Assembly: GCA_036365515.1 (NCBI GenBank)
Contig: CM070874.1
Coordinates: forward strand, 161,201,297-161,265,296
Length of the DNA stretch: 64,000 bases
From: Torymus aiolomorphi
Lineage: Eukaryota; Arthropoda; Insecta; Hymenoptera; Torymidae
Direction of reading: 5' to 3'
Shown here: piece by piece, positions 1 to 10,481 of the stretch
Position numbering within the stretch: the stretch's first letter is position 1
Layout: every line of letters starts with the position of its first letter
Program-made: the position numbers and the translations under genes
Notes under the pieces: generated by a model
Told to the model about the DNA's origin: nothing
Seen by the model: only the letters and a program-made list of their open reading frames with translations
The model's database searches: none

Positions 1-302
1 CGACCCCACATTCTTTATAATCAAATATTTAATAAGACAGTTAATAAAACTATCGAAATGAAATGATTTTAATCATTCAAATCATGAATTAAATGATTCC
101 AAGTGATTGGTCGAGTCAATTATTTACCTTAAATACTTAACTCCAACCAACGGATGGTTGACATTTTTTGAATTTTTAAATATAGGAAAACATACAACAT
201 CAATAGCAATAAAACTAATTTTAATTTAACGTTTATTATATTAACAATATTTGTATCTGTTATCACCACAATAATGGATCATTGTTTACCTTTACTTATG
301 TA

Positions 303-352
303 TGAAAACAGGGGGTTGGCGAGCGGAGCGAGCAGGGGGCGGAGCCCCACTA

Positions 353-354
<2 letters not shown>
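303..354 (+). mobile_element. Helitron-like 3' terminus (candidate)
   Basis: A GC-rich stretch in AT-rich DNA carries the motif GAGCGGAGCGAG, then a hairpin with stem GGGGC/GCCCC at 336-348, then CTAG followed by T at 350-354. A terminal hairpin plus CTAG-T is the layout of Helitron 3' ends, although the hairpin sits closer to CTAG than usual. A related module ends at 15509. No Rep/helicase is visible, so the family assignment is inference. Confidence 0.35.
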
Positions 355-396
<42 letters not shown>

Positions 397-632
397 TAAC
401 TATGGGATTTGGTATACTTGAAGAGATATCAACGTATAGATCCATACTTTTGAAGAGATGTCGGCATTTTGAAGAGACTCCTCAAACTTCTCAACGCAAG
501 AATCGCGACTTTTCAGGAGAAATCTATACCCCCTTTTCCCAGAGTCGGTAACCTGAGGGTCATTATTTCTTTAGTCACATTGTCCGAACTCTGAGCGAAA
601 AGTTCACATCTCCTCAAAAGTACCAATTTACA

Positions 633-716
<84 letters not shown>
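353..716. repeat. Small element bracketed by (TA)n arrays
   Basis: TA dinucleotide runs at 353-394 and about 638-716 flank about 240 bp containing repeated gaagag and ctcaaacttc motifs. A segment around 542-575 recurs inverted at about 37840-37873, again between TA runs, so this is a dispersed non-autonomous repeat. The second TA run cuts into the reading frame of the gene that follows. Confidence 0.5.
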
Positions 717-717
<1 letters not shown>

Positions 718-1748
718 TGCTCCTATTTTCGCTAATGCCTTATGTGAGCCAAGGGGATTGTTATTCTCATAATCATCATAGTAGATTATTATTGGGAAAA
801 CAATTTTATTTTTGAAATTTTCAGATCTCTTATTCCAATAATTTGCCTGAATTAATTTAGATACAATAGTAGTATTAGCATTTAAATCATCAATATATTT
901 AATCCTATCTTCATACATATTCGATAACTCAAACAAAAGTTTCAGTACGCTTCGTAGAGGGATAAATTGAGCATTAACGAGCACATGAACTAGTTGCATA
1001 GTACCATTTTTTCTTTTGTATTCCTTTCGTTCTCCTATATTATAACTTTCTGGATATATAAAAGTGTTAAGCTTTTTATAATGCTTAAGACGTTTTTACT
1101 CCGAATCAAAGTTAGATAAACAATTAGATGCATTTTCAAATAAGGTATTTATACATTGTATGGTCTCATCGTTTAAATCTTTCACATCTACGAAAATTTT
1201 TTCCTTTAAAAGAACTAAAACTTTAGACACAAAATTACTAGTTTCCAAAATCACATCATTAGTTAAATTTCTTGGAACATTTCTTTTACTAGACAAACAA
1301 GCTGTAAATTGCAAACATGTGTTAAAAAAACTTTATCAGACTCATCAGGCGATTCGTTTACACTATCTATTGTATCTAATATGTTAAGTATGTTACGCTT
1401 ATATAGTATTGATTCATCATAATCATCATCACTAGAACTGTCATGATTAACTAAAATATGATTTTGAATCATTTCACAAACTAAATCATTCAATGAATCT
1501 TTTTTTAAATATACATTTTCATTAAACTGTTTATTAACACCACTTCATGACGATATTTGTTGTAAATTAGATTCTTTGATAATATGTTTGTGTGAAACAT
1601 GTTTTTGGTACGATTTAATTTGTGAATAAATTCTAGTACAGTTTCTAAAACAACAAGTGAAACTGTTCTCAGAACGATGTACGGCTACAATATGATTATA
1701 CAACGAAAGCGCAGACTCAAATTCACTCAAACAAAATGAACATAACAT
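640..1748 (-). pseudogene. C2H2 zinc-finger orphan protein, degraded
   Basis: The minus-strand frame opens at ATG 1748 with two C2H2 fingers in the first 60 residues (CSFC...HIVAVH, then CCFRNC...HVSHKH). It then runs through an in-frame TGA at 1545-1547, a frameshift near 1290-1315 and a TAA near 1096, and ends in a segment with DDYENNNPLGSH. It is cut off by the (TA)n run, which translates as a meaningless YIYI tail. Multi-copy orphan proteins with N-terminal fingers and an NPLGSH-type motif are known from transposon-rich insect genomes; their function is not known to me. The start lies only 7 bases after the stop of the preceding frame. Three separate disruptions make it a pseudogene. Confidence 0.55.
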
Positions 1749-1755
1749 TTTGATT

Positions 1756-2108
1756 TTATTGAGTTTCGGTTGTTAACAAATTTTTCAAATGACCTAAAAT
1801 AATATTCGATTGAATATTCACTGCATCGCTTGGAAGTTCAATACTTGTGAATAGTTGTTGAAGAAATGCCCAAATTGTCCTCGTGTTATCTGGGTATTTG
1901 CAGTCTAAACTAAAAAAGATAGCCAAAGCTAACTTAATTGCATCATGAATTGTATTAACCTTGTACAGCTGATCGTTTAGTGCGACGTATAATGCATTGA
2001 TGTTTGTAGCTAATTCTACAGCAGCAATAAGAGGTTGAAAAGTTTGTATATTTGTTTTTTACTGTTCCTTGCAATTAGCTAGTTTCGGTTGAATGTCGTT
2101 AGCAGTCT
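1756..2108 (-). pseudogene. Orphan exon upstream of the zinc-finger ORF
   Basis: Translation of the minus strand from about 2108 to the TAA at 1756-1758 gives about 115 codons with one internal stop. It includes a leucine-rich segment (ALAIFFSLDC, then TIWAFLQQLF). A splice acceptor (tttgtag) precedes it at about 2109. The exon at 2204-2285 can splice into it. I do not recognise the fold. Its stop codon is 7 nt before the ATG of the zinc-finger frame, which may mean a two-cistron transcript. Confidence 0.4.
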
Positions 2109-2203
2109 ACAAAGATAATTTTTATTATTTAATATGTACAAGTAAAAAAAATTCTAAAATTTTATAAAGTCTAAAGCATGAAATGCTATGAAATGATACC
2201 TGT

Positions 2204-2285
2204 ACTTCCAATATAAAAGAAGATCTGTTTTCTTCTACAGAGAGACGATGAGGTCTTGACTCATCGCCGTTTTGTTTCCTTTTTA
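2204..2285 (-). pseudogene. Upstream exon of the orphan gene
   Basis: The minus strand reads VKRKQNGDESRPHRLSVEEN and on to FILEVQ, bounded by a possible acceptor (ccttctctaag) near 2286 and a donor (CAG|GTATCA) near 2203. The intron of about 95 bp to the next exon is in phase. A further possible exon lies at about 2550-2612 (KIKSVQDVALLKLVQSESL, donor GAAG|GTAATT). This is inferred from splice signals only. Confidence 0.3.
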
Positions 2286-2447
2286 CACTCCTTAGAGAAG
2301 GGATTAAAAACGGTAACAAATAAAATATTATAAAGTTTTCCTTTTCTAAAACATATTCATATAATTAATTTTTATGTAATTAATAACATTTTTAGCATTT
2401 AATTCAATAATAGTACATTACGACACAAGTGGCATAAATCGTACTTT

Positions 2448-2510
2448 ATAGCACGGCGTGCATAAGCGCCTGAGCGTAGCGAGTGCGCTTAAAGTCGTGT
2501 CATGAAGAAC
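2448..2510. repeat. GC-rich hairpin with GAGCGTAGCGAG loop
   Basis: AAGCGC (about 2463) and GCGCTT (about 2486) form a stem around a loop containing GAGCGTAGCGAG. Outer arms (acggcg, gtcgtg) extend it imperfectly. The same mirror-symmetric loop motif recurs near 321, 15424, 15462 and 22025, always in GC-rich islands at repeat boundaries. Confidence 0.45.
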
Positions 2511-2639
2511 GACAGTGCTGCAAATTATTTAATAAAATTACCTTCGGTCAAGCTTTCAGATTGCACAAGCTTCAGTAAAGCCACGTCTTGAACAGACTTG
2601 ATTTTTGCAGTACTCAAATGACCATGTCACGTCCTAAAA

Positions 2640-3050
2640 CATAACACGACTGGGATTATTAACTCAATTAAGAATTAATGCTCTTTTTGGTCGTCGCTGC
2701 GCCAGCTAATAAACCACGGATGAGCTAAAGGAAAAGGAATGTAGTAACAAAATCGTAATTAATCATTAAAAATTGAGTAACTAATTTTCTTTTGGATTCA
2801 GGATTTGGATTTTATAGGGACCAACAGAAGCAGCACATTTGTCTCGTAAAAACAATTTTGTTGCACATGCCTCTTGTATGGATAGGGAAAAGGTCACGTG
2901 CCCTGGAATGATGTGTGTTGGATAATATTAAATTTTTCCCATCTCAGGTTATTCTCAGCTTTGCCCTTCCCTAACCTATCAAAATTAGAATTTATTTCTT
3001 TAATATTTTTCTCTATTCTTTAATGTTAATCGATATTAGAAACTCTCTTT
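2640..3050. other. No gene seen
   Basis: AT-rich sequence without an extended reading frame or a recognisable repeat end. Confidence 0.4.
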
Positions 3051-3051
3051 T

Positions 3052-3640
3052 AAAGTAAAATTAATATTGCTTTGTCAAGTCAAATTGCACCAAGTTCGTA
3101 AAACTCGCACTAAATGACTTGTATATCATGAATAACTTCTGTCCATTAAAGTCCGTAAGACCAAGGCCAATCGGATATTCACAATCCAAAACAAATGCTA
3201 ATTTATTTACTTGTTTTTTGAATTTGAATAATATTCTCAACTTTGAAATATAAAATCTTTAAAATAAAATTAGTATTGCTTTGTCAAATCAAATTGCACC
3301 AAGTTCGTAAAACTCGCACTGAATGACTTGTATATCATGAATAACTTCTGTCCATTAAAGTCCGTAAGACCAAGGCCAATCAGATATTCACAATCCAAAA
3401 CAAATGCTAATTTATTTACTTGTTTTTTGAATTTGAATAATATTCTCAACTTTGAAATATAAAATCTTTAAAATAAAATTAGTATTGCTTTGTCAAATCA
3501 AATTGCACCAAGTTCGTAAAACTCGCACTAAATGACTTGTATATCATGAATTACTTCTGTCCATTAAAGTCCGTAAGACCAAGGCCAATCGGATATTCAC
3601 AATCCAAAACAAATACTAATTTATTTAATTGTTTTTTTTT
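3052..3640. repeat. Tandem repeat, about 210-bp unit, 2.8 copies
   Basis: Starts of the shared segment attgctttgtca lie at about 3065, 3275 and 3484, giving a period of 209-210 bp. The copies differ at only a few positions, so the array is young or homogenised. It shows no coding potential. Confidence 0.85.
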
Positions 3641-3814
3641 TTAATTTGATTTTAATTACGTTTATTTCTATAATTCTTTTCTCTTTATACTCGATAATTT
3701 CTTTTAAACAAATGCTTTGGAGGTTAAATTTAGAAAATTGAATTTTGAAAACAAATTTGAATTTTTGAAAATTTGAATGTTTATTTGAGTTCGAAAATTT
3801 TTGTAGTACAGAGT

Positions 3815-4270
3815 CTAAAAAGCTTGTAAGGCTTGTGGATCTGCTCGAGTAGTCAGCAAAGCTTGTGAGGCTTGTGTTGATCTGACTCCTGGAGCAGTCA
3901 GCAAAGCTTGTGAGGCTTGTGTTGATCTGACTCCTGGAGCAGTCAGCAAAGCTTGTGAGGCTTGTAAATCTGATTGACCGAGCAGCAGTGCGCGTTCGGC
4001 GTATTTAAATACATTGCTCCTCCTCTTCTTTGGCTGGAAAAGCTGCGGTGTCGAATCGGGTGGTTGCGTCATCTTGAGGCATCGAATCATCGATGATGTG
4101 TTCGGCGGTGGTTGATGTGTTGTATATCTCGCAATGTTAAATGAGGCTAGTGGTGTGGGAGAACGGTGTCCAATGGTGCGGGGGTGGCATCCCTTCCAAA
4201 CGTCAATTTTCAGCCGAGTGGGGAAAATCCTATGTTTTAACATAGAGAGCGGTAGAGAGCGGTCGCTCAT
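3815..4270 (-). CDS. Hypothetical protein with 15-residue repeats
   Basis: A 151-residue frame opens at ATG 4270. The C-terminal third is made of about 2.5 copies of a 15-residue unit (ASQALLTAPGVRSTQ), encoded by an exact 45-bp tandem repeat at about 3840-3975. The N-terminal part is proline-rich and basic and matches no family I know. Because the 45-bp period is a multiple of three, an open frame over the repeat is expected by chance; the rest is only about 100 codons. A real gene is possible but weakly supported. Confidence 0.2.
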   Translation of the reverse strand: MSDRSLPLSMLKHRIFPTRLKIDVWKGCHPRTIGHRSPTPLASFNIARYTTHQPPPNTSSMIRCLKMTQPPDSTPQLFQPKKRRSNVFKYAERALLLGQSDLQASQALLTAPGVRSTQASQALLTAPGVRSTQASQALLTTRADPQALQAF

Positions 4271-4319
4271 CCATTTTCTAGGGTATTTTCCGGCGGCTCG
4301 TATCTTCCTTAAAGAGTGA

Positions 4320-6190
4320 GAGAGAACGCTATATGAGTGACAGAGAAAGAGAGATGAGAGAGACAGAAGATATTCCTATCTCCCTCACTCTTCAATTTTA
4401 TCACCGTCTTTCTGACAATTTTTTACCTATTGTTTAGATTCATTACAGATCGCAATTTTACAAATTAGTTATAATTTTATTTCAGTAGATATTTCTGTGA
4501 CAAGATATTAAAAATTTGAACGGTGGTTATAAGTTGATTAGAAGTAGAGTTATGATGAATACAAAGGTCGCAAAATGTAATAGATAGTTTAACAGAAAAA
4601 TAATATATATAATATTACAAAAATTATAAGTCTCTTAAAGAATGGTAAAAATAATCAGTCAAGTATAATGTTATAAAGGTGTTCACAAAATTGTGGTAAA
4701 TATCGCCATTATTTATTTAATTACAATGTTTTACTTAATGTTAACCCAGTGACCTAAAGGTTACATAAGTATGGTTTTAAGTTATTTCCAATCTTAAAAT
4801 TTATTGTTTTCATATTTATTTATTGTTTAATTAGTTAATCATTCCTATTAAGTTTTGGATGTGCATATTTGTAATTATCAGAAAAATAGAATTGCTTTAG
4901 AGCAAAGTTACTAAAATTTTATAAGAAAGATATTAATAAATAAATGAAAGCAATTATTTTTAAAGATTGATACTAGGTATTAATGTTATATGAAAATGTA
5001 AAGAAAAATTATTACAGTTGAACTGCGTTGTCAAAAATTAAAAATGTAAGATAGTTAAATAAATATAAGCTTTATAAGTTTAAAATTGGAAAATAATATT
5101 TTGTCGCAGGGTAAAGAAATGAAAAAGGTTTCCTTAAAATTCGTATTTTCGATGTTTGTACATGCTACGCAGCGTTTTAGGGAAAGATAAGAGTTTCCAG
5201 ATGTGCAGGACACTTCCTGTATAGGTCCTCAGTAACGGTTTTCATAAAATGTATTATCTTATGTAATTGGTGAGATTTCTTATGCAAACTTTATAAAAAC
5301 ATTAGATTATTCTTTCTAACTAATAATTCAATTATATTACTAAATTATTTTATTAAGTTAATACATTTTTCTTAGGTCTTCTATTGTTTATTTAAAATAG
5401 TTGAAATTTAATTAATTGCTTTGAGTATCAGTGTGTCAAAATACAACTATTGTTTAGTAAGAATATTTATCTAATGTGTATAGTTCATAAAATTTGCATT
5501 AACAAGTGGGAATCTCTTACTAATAGTGTTAATGTTCAATAAATGATAAGGACCATACAGATTATATTATTCAATTTCTGAACAGGTTTACAATTTGAAC
5601 TTAAAGGCAAGTTAATTAATCTAAAAGAAATAAGCAAAAGGATTATTATTTACTATAAGCATACAATATAATAATGGTTTTATCAGCTCCTAATTTTTAT
5701 TTAACATAATATAATCTTTACTTTAAAAAAAATTATTTTCTTAATTATAGTTATTGAGATATTTAGCGTTGTTCTAAAATAATATTCTTATGCTATAGTA
5801 GGTTGGGTCCCAAAAGATGCTGGAAAACGCGTCTCCACGCAGGAAGACTGAGGAAATCTATTTTTAGATACGAGTGAGGCAGATTGTACAGATAAACGCC
5901 CTCTTTTTCTCAGCACTTTCTTATTCTTAACAATCCTGAATATTTTACAAGTATGGGATTATTACTTTAGTAGATAATTGTGTGGCAAATTACTACAAAA
6001 TTTGAATAAAAACGTTATGATTATTTGTTGGTAGTTATAAAATTTATCAATACTTAAAAAATCTAATTTACAATGGAGTTACATTCGATGAATTTATAAA
6101 AACAATCGGTTATACAAAATAAACTAATGGTTGCTTCATGTAATATGATAGGTATTATAGTAATTATTTATCGTTTGATAAATTGTTAAT
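4320..6190. other. Long AT-rich stretch, no gene seen
   Basis: About 1.9 kb of very AT-rich sequence with no reading frame of note and no clear terminal repeats. Short GC-richer patches at about 5160-5240 and 5800-5900 give no recognisable product. Confidence 0.4.
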
Positions 6191-6199
6191 AGCAGCAAG

Positions 6200-8106
6200 T
6201 GGTAGATTTTTCTTCTAATTTTTTGACAAATCTGCAGCTTATGGCCAATCTTCTACCAAGGTCAAAGGTATTAATAACAAACACCTTTTTTATGAATTTG
6301 ATCTTTTATTCAACGTTTCGGTCATTTTTGGCTATGTCCCTCTTCAGGAATCTAATGAGAATTCAATACACACGTTTTGTAAACCAATAATTAAACAAAT
6401 TACAATAAAAATTAAAAGTTATGTACACACTTACAAATAATTAAATTATTGTGGTCAAAGTTGTTTTGCGGGCAACAATCCGCTCGTCAGTAACGATATA
6501 TTACAAAATTCACGCTTATATACTAAAATTATTTGTATGTGAAAATCGGTGTATCACACAGACAACTATGCTCAGATTCGGAGTGGGGTAAAACCCATTG
6601 GGAACGTCCGAGAGCGGAGAGAGGTACCAGGAAAGCACGTCTTGAAGGAAGTGGCATCAATAGTCTTGACTAGAAGAACTTGTGTGTGAATAGTGTATAT
6701 CTATGAGAGATGTTATTAGACTTTCACCATACGTGCGCTCCTAATACCTCTTCACATCGATACCTTGACATCATATCAAATAGAGACCAGAAATTCGCAA
6801 TTATTTATCAAGGTGTTATATTCATTTGGCAGTCTGTTTATTTCAAATTGTTTATTAATAAAATTTTTTTGAGTATGAATAAATAATGCTTCAGAGAAGA
6901 GTCGTTTTCCTCTGTTGCATTCGGTGTCTAATATCTGAATATTCTGAAAATTTATTGTATGATTATTATCAGTAGTGTGTATAAATAATGACGATTTTGG
7001 TCTCCATCCAAATATTTTTTTAGATGTTCTTTTAATCTTACACTCAGTCTTCTGCTTTTCTGCCCTACATATGACGCATTACAATTGTTACATTTAATTT
7101 TGTACTCAACATTCGCATTATTACATTTTTGATTTTTATCCTTCCCTAATATTATAATATTATTTAATTTATTAGTTGTACTAAAAACGACATTTGTATT
7201 ACATTTCTTAAAAAAACTTTTTATGAAAACTTCAAGTTCTTTAACAAACGGTAGACTTATGTATCTTTTTTTATTGCAACTGTTTATTTGTAACCTATTT
7301 TTATCACATTTTATCTTTTTTAACCGTTTTTTTATATGAAATTCTATTGTGTCATGTGGGTAATCATTTTGCTGTAAGACTTTTTTTATAAAAGAAATAT
7401 TGGATTTATGGAAACTACTATGTGATAACATTATTGCTCGATCAACGAGGCAGTAAACAATAGCTATTTTATTACTTTGAGGATGGTGTGAATTGTAATT
7501 CAAATATCGTCCTGAGAAGGTTGGTTTTCTATACCAATTTGTGATAATCTTTCTTTGTTGATTCTCAATAATTTCTAAATCTAATTTAAATTTTTTTGTA
7601 GAAATTTAGCAAAAAACTTTGATAAGTAATATGTAGGAGAATTAATTGTAAAAATTATTGGTCTTACGGGCCAGTTTTATGTATTTTTAACATCTCAAAA
7701 GCGTATGGTCTGGTAAAAATACATAAAACTGGTTTCCCCGTAAGACCAATAATTTCTACAATTAATTCTTCTACATATTACTTATCAAAGTTTTTTGCTA
7801 AATTTCTACAAAAAAAATTTAAAAACTCCTGTTTCTCATATTGATAATAGTTTAAAATTAAAAGAAAAAATAGATAATATCCAAATTCCGTTAGATCACG
7901 AGATTATTAGTTTGGATGTTGTTAGTTTGATTACTAATATTCCTGAATATCTAGTTTGTAATGCTATAGAAAAGAGATGGCACCAATTACATAGTAAGAT
8001 AAATATTAATTGTTCTGAATTTCTACATGTTATAAAGTACATTTTAAATAATAATTATTTCCAATTTAATGAAAAATTTTATAGACAGACTTTTGCATCA
8101 GCTATG
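6200..8106. mobile_element. Penelope-like element, head-to-head remnant
   Basis: Two truncated Penelope halves face away from a palindrome centred near 7700 (arms about 7583-7680 and 7716-7815). The minus half carries the end of the reverse transcriptase (WYRKPTFSGRYL near 7540) and a GIY-YIG-type domain. The plus half carries mid-RT. The outer minus end has a hammerhead-like core in reverse complement (GTTTC 6315-6319, TCTTCAG 6341-6347), typical of Penelope termini. The plus half stops at the RT segment SAM, directly at the edge of the Polinton-like fragment. Confidence 0.75.
6952..7545 (-). pseudogene. Penelope RT end plus GIY-YIG endonuclease, partial
   Basis: The frame 7503-6952 (183 codons; it extends upstream to about 7545 without an ATG) contains the linker KIAIVYCLVDRAI and then a zinc-finger-like CNNCNASYVGQKSRRL. 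The latter matches the Cys-rich GIY-YIG start of Penelope endonucleases (YKIKCNNC...YVG...R...R.KEH). The upstream RT core is missing on this strand. It ends in low-complexity isoleucines, so the last part of the endonuclease is also lost. Confidence 0.7.
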
Positions 8107-8115
8107 GATAATTAA
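7795..8115 (+). pseudogene. Penelope reverse transcriptase, internal fragment
   Basis: 106 codons align with the RT of the better-preserved element at 48976-49812: ISLDVVSLITNIP corresponds to ISLDVVSLFTNTS, and FQFNEKFYRQTFASAM to FQFNDKFYKQTFGSAM. It breaks exactly where the next residues should be GSPVSP. The YVDD active site and everything after it are absent, so it is dead. Confidence 0.75.
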
Positions 8116-8142
8116 AAGTTTGAAAATTAAAAAGAATCTAAT

Positions 8143-8193
8143 TATAAAGTATCAAACTTGTTTACCGCTCATCTTAGAGCCTGTTATCAAACT
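8143..8193 (+). promoter_or_regulatory. Possible TATA box before the first provirus gene
   Basis: TATAAAG at 8143-8149 lies about 45 bp before the ATG at 8194. No convincing initiator is seen at +1. This is weaker than the promoters at 13152 and 14303. Confidence 0.25.
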
Positions 8194-8976
8194 ATGGAGC
8201 ACGCTAAAAGAATGATTTTGATTCCCGAAGATAGTATAGACAAACATTTATCAATCAAGAACAGATTACACACTGTGCAAACACCAGGCACAGCTATATC
8301 ACGACTTGACGAAGAAATGAGTAAAATTATGAATTCACCAACAATTCATGATGACAATGAAAAATATAAAATGTATCAGCAGACATTACAGTGTTTTATA
8401 TATTACAATAATAATAAGGAAAGGGTTGACTCGAAAGAATTTCAGCGTGAAATATTAAACAATGAAAATAATGATGATGACAAACTTACAAATGAAAAAG
8501 TTGAGGATGAAAAGAAACCGATTCTAGATAAAAATATAAATAATATAATAAATAGTATACCAACAAAGCTGCAATTTAAAGCAGAACAAATATTACAACG
8601 ACTAAGCAATTATAATGGTATTACATGGGACGATAGAGGTATTGTTTCGATAGATGGCAGTGCTGTAAAAGGAGCAAATATACTGGATTTGATCAACGAC
8701 ACTGTAAGACGTAGAAAACAGCCGCTATCGAAAGGATATGATCAGTTTGCCAAAGCACTTCGTGATGCGAGTATACCTCGTGAGTTCATATTAAATCAGC
8801 AAGCTTGGAAACTTATTGCTACAGATTCGGAGCAGTGCACGAGTGAAGACGAGGAAAGCAACACTTTTGATAAAAAAAGAGTTATCGGAAATTCAAGAAA
8901 AAGATCACACCCCATTGAAACAGATGAGCACGGGGTAAAAATTCGTATTCTAGAGCGTCCATGGCTTCATCTATGA
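8194..8976 (+). CDS. Provirus protein of unknown function, acidic middle
   Basis: I take ATG 8194 (MEHAKRMILIPEDS) as the start, although the frame is open from a TTG at 8158. The product is 260 residues. The first 80 residues look helical. Residues about 95-115 are rich in Asn, Asp, Glu and Lys. Residues about 150-210 form a compact conserved-looking block (GITWDDRGIVSIDG, then SKGYDQFAKALRD). The tail is basic and Ser-rich. Proteins beginning HAK.M.LIPE with a similar C-terminal block accompany PLA2/integrase/capsid genes in insect and cnidarian repeat copies; their role is not known to me. The stop overlaps the next gene by 16 bp. The frame is intact. Confidence 0.6.
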   Translation: MEHAKRMILIPEDSIDKHLSIKNRLHTVQTPGTAISRLDEEMSKIMNSPTIHDDNEKYKMYQQTLQCFIYYNNNKERVDSKEFQREILNNENNDDDKLTNEKVEDEKKPILDKNINNIINSIPTKLQFKAEQILQRLSNYNGITWDDRGIVSIDGSAVKGANILDLINDTVRRRKQPLSKGYDQFAKALRDASIPREFILNQQAWKLIATDSEQCTSEDEESNTFDKKRVIGNSRKRSHPIETDEHGVKIRILERPWLHL

Positions 8977-9341
8977 TGAGTACAGAAGAAAAATTATCCA
9001 CACAACCTGAAACGAGTGTTGTGGATAATTTGATTAATCTCTTACCTTTCGAGGTGCATGCCCCTGGATATCATTTTTGTGGTCCTGGTACTAAGTTGAA
9101 CGATAGATTGAAACGTGGAGAAAGAGGTGTTAATCCCCTTGACGATTATTGTCGTGAACATGATATAGCATATTCATACAATGGCGATCGTTCTAAAGCT
9201 GATCGTTTGCTAGCGAAACGTGCTTTTGCACGATTGCTCTCTGAAACAGCTACAGCTGATGGAAAAAGTGTTGCTTTGGTTACAACTTGTTGTATGATTA
9301 GTAAAATTACAACAAATTTTCATCCTTTATTAAGAGAGTAG
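8961..9341 (+). CDS. Phospholipase A2-like protein
   Basis: 126 residues. The Ca-binding loop is visible at 37-43 (YHFCGPG) and the catalytic His-Asp pair at H67-D68 in DDYCREHDIAYS, followed by a basic helix. This is the PLA2 fold found in parvovirus VP1 unique regions and in several adintovirus/Polinton-like elements, where it is thought to help particles breach membranes. The active-site residues are present. The C-terminal 20 residues look unlike the preceding part, so a late frameshift is possible. It overlaps the upstream gene by 16 bp and lies 57 bp before the integrase. Confidence 0.75.
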   Translation: MASSMMSTEEKLSTQPETSVVDNLINLLPFEVHAPGYHFCGPGTKLNDRLKRGERGVNPLDDYCREHDIAYSYNGDRSKADRLLAKRAFARLLSETATADGKSVALVTTCCMISKITTNFHPLLRE

Positions 9342-9398
9342 TAAAGAGAAGTGTGAAAAAAAGAATTAAGAAATTCATTCGAAATAAAAATAAGAAAA

Positions 9399-10481
9399 AT
9401 GGAAAAAGTACTAAATAATTATTTTTACCGATTGCCGCAATCATCAGCTTATGCTGGTGCTTACAATCTCTTGAACAAAATCAATAAAAATCGTAAACGT
9501 AAAAGAATTATCGAATGGCTTGAAACACAAGATGCCTACACTCTACACAAACCTGTACGACGTCATTTTCCACATAGAACGTATGATATATATAATCCTT
9601 TCGATTTGTGGGAAGCAGATCTTGTAGACTTGCGATCGTTAAAAACTTATAACGACAATTATACATATCTACTTGTTGTTATAGATGTACTATCAAAATT
9701 TGCATGGGTTCAACCTCTTCACGACAAATCATCGAAAAGTGTTGCTAGAGCATTTGAGCATATTTTAACTCTGTGTAAAGCCCAACATCCTGTATATCTT
9801 CAAACCGATAAAGGTAAAGAATTTATCGGTAAGGAAATGCAAAAAGTTTTGAAAAAAAATAACATAGCATATCGTGTAGTCCGCAATCCTGACATTAAAG
9901 CTGCTGTAGTTGAAAGGTTTAATAGAACGTTAAAAAGTCGTCTGTGGAGGTATTTTACTCATAAAAATACGTACAGGTATATTGATGTTTTATAAAAAAT
10001 TGTACATGCTTACAATGATTCGTGGCATTCGGGTACGAAAATGGTTCCTACTAGTGTAAATTTGTATAATGCTGCCAAAGCACGTCAAAACCTAGCCCAA
10101 CGTTACAAAGTGACACGAACTCGTCTCCCTAAATATAAGGTGGGCGACTTGGTTCGAGTCAGTCGTGCAAACGTGCCGTTCAAGAAAGCATATGAAGGTG
10201 GCTGGACCTTGGCATTATTCCGAATCAAACGTGTATCTACAGATAGACAACCTCCTGTATATAGTGTGGAAGATCTTCAAGGTGAGGCCATTGATGGTTT
10301 CTTCTACGTGGAAGAGCTTTCTAGAGTTCGGAAAGATTTAAATGAAGAATTATTTGCAATAGACAAGATACTGGAAACGAAAGGTGCTGGAAAAAATAAA
10401 AAATATTTTGTAAGCTGGAAAGGTTATCCTGACAAATTTAATTCGTGGGTTCCTGCGAGCAATATAAAAAACGTAAAATGA
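9399..10481 (+). pseudogene. Polinton-type integrase with C-terminal chromodomain
   Basis: A retrovirus-like rve integrase of 360 codons interrupted by one in-frame TAA at 9993-9995. The catalytic triad reads D74 (WEADLVD), D137 (LQTDKGKEF) and E172 (VVERFNRTLK). After the stop the same frame continues through the remaining integrase barrel (YKVGDLVRVSR) into a chromodomain at about residues 315-360 (YFVSWKGYPDKFNSWVP). The domain order rve-SH3-chromo is that of Polinton integrases. The codon before the stop and the reading after it suggest a single Gln-to-stop transition. The TGA stop overlaps the ATG of the next gene (ATGA). Confidence 0.85.

Noticed and set aside
628..720. Long Tyr-Ile tail of the zinc-finger-associated frame
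   Set aside because: It is translated (TA)n, not protein-coding sequence.
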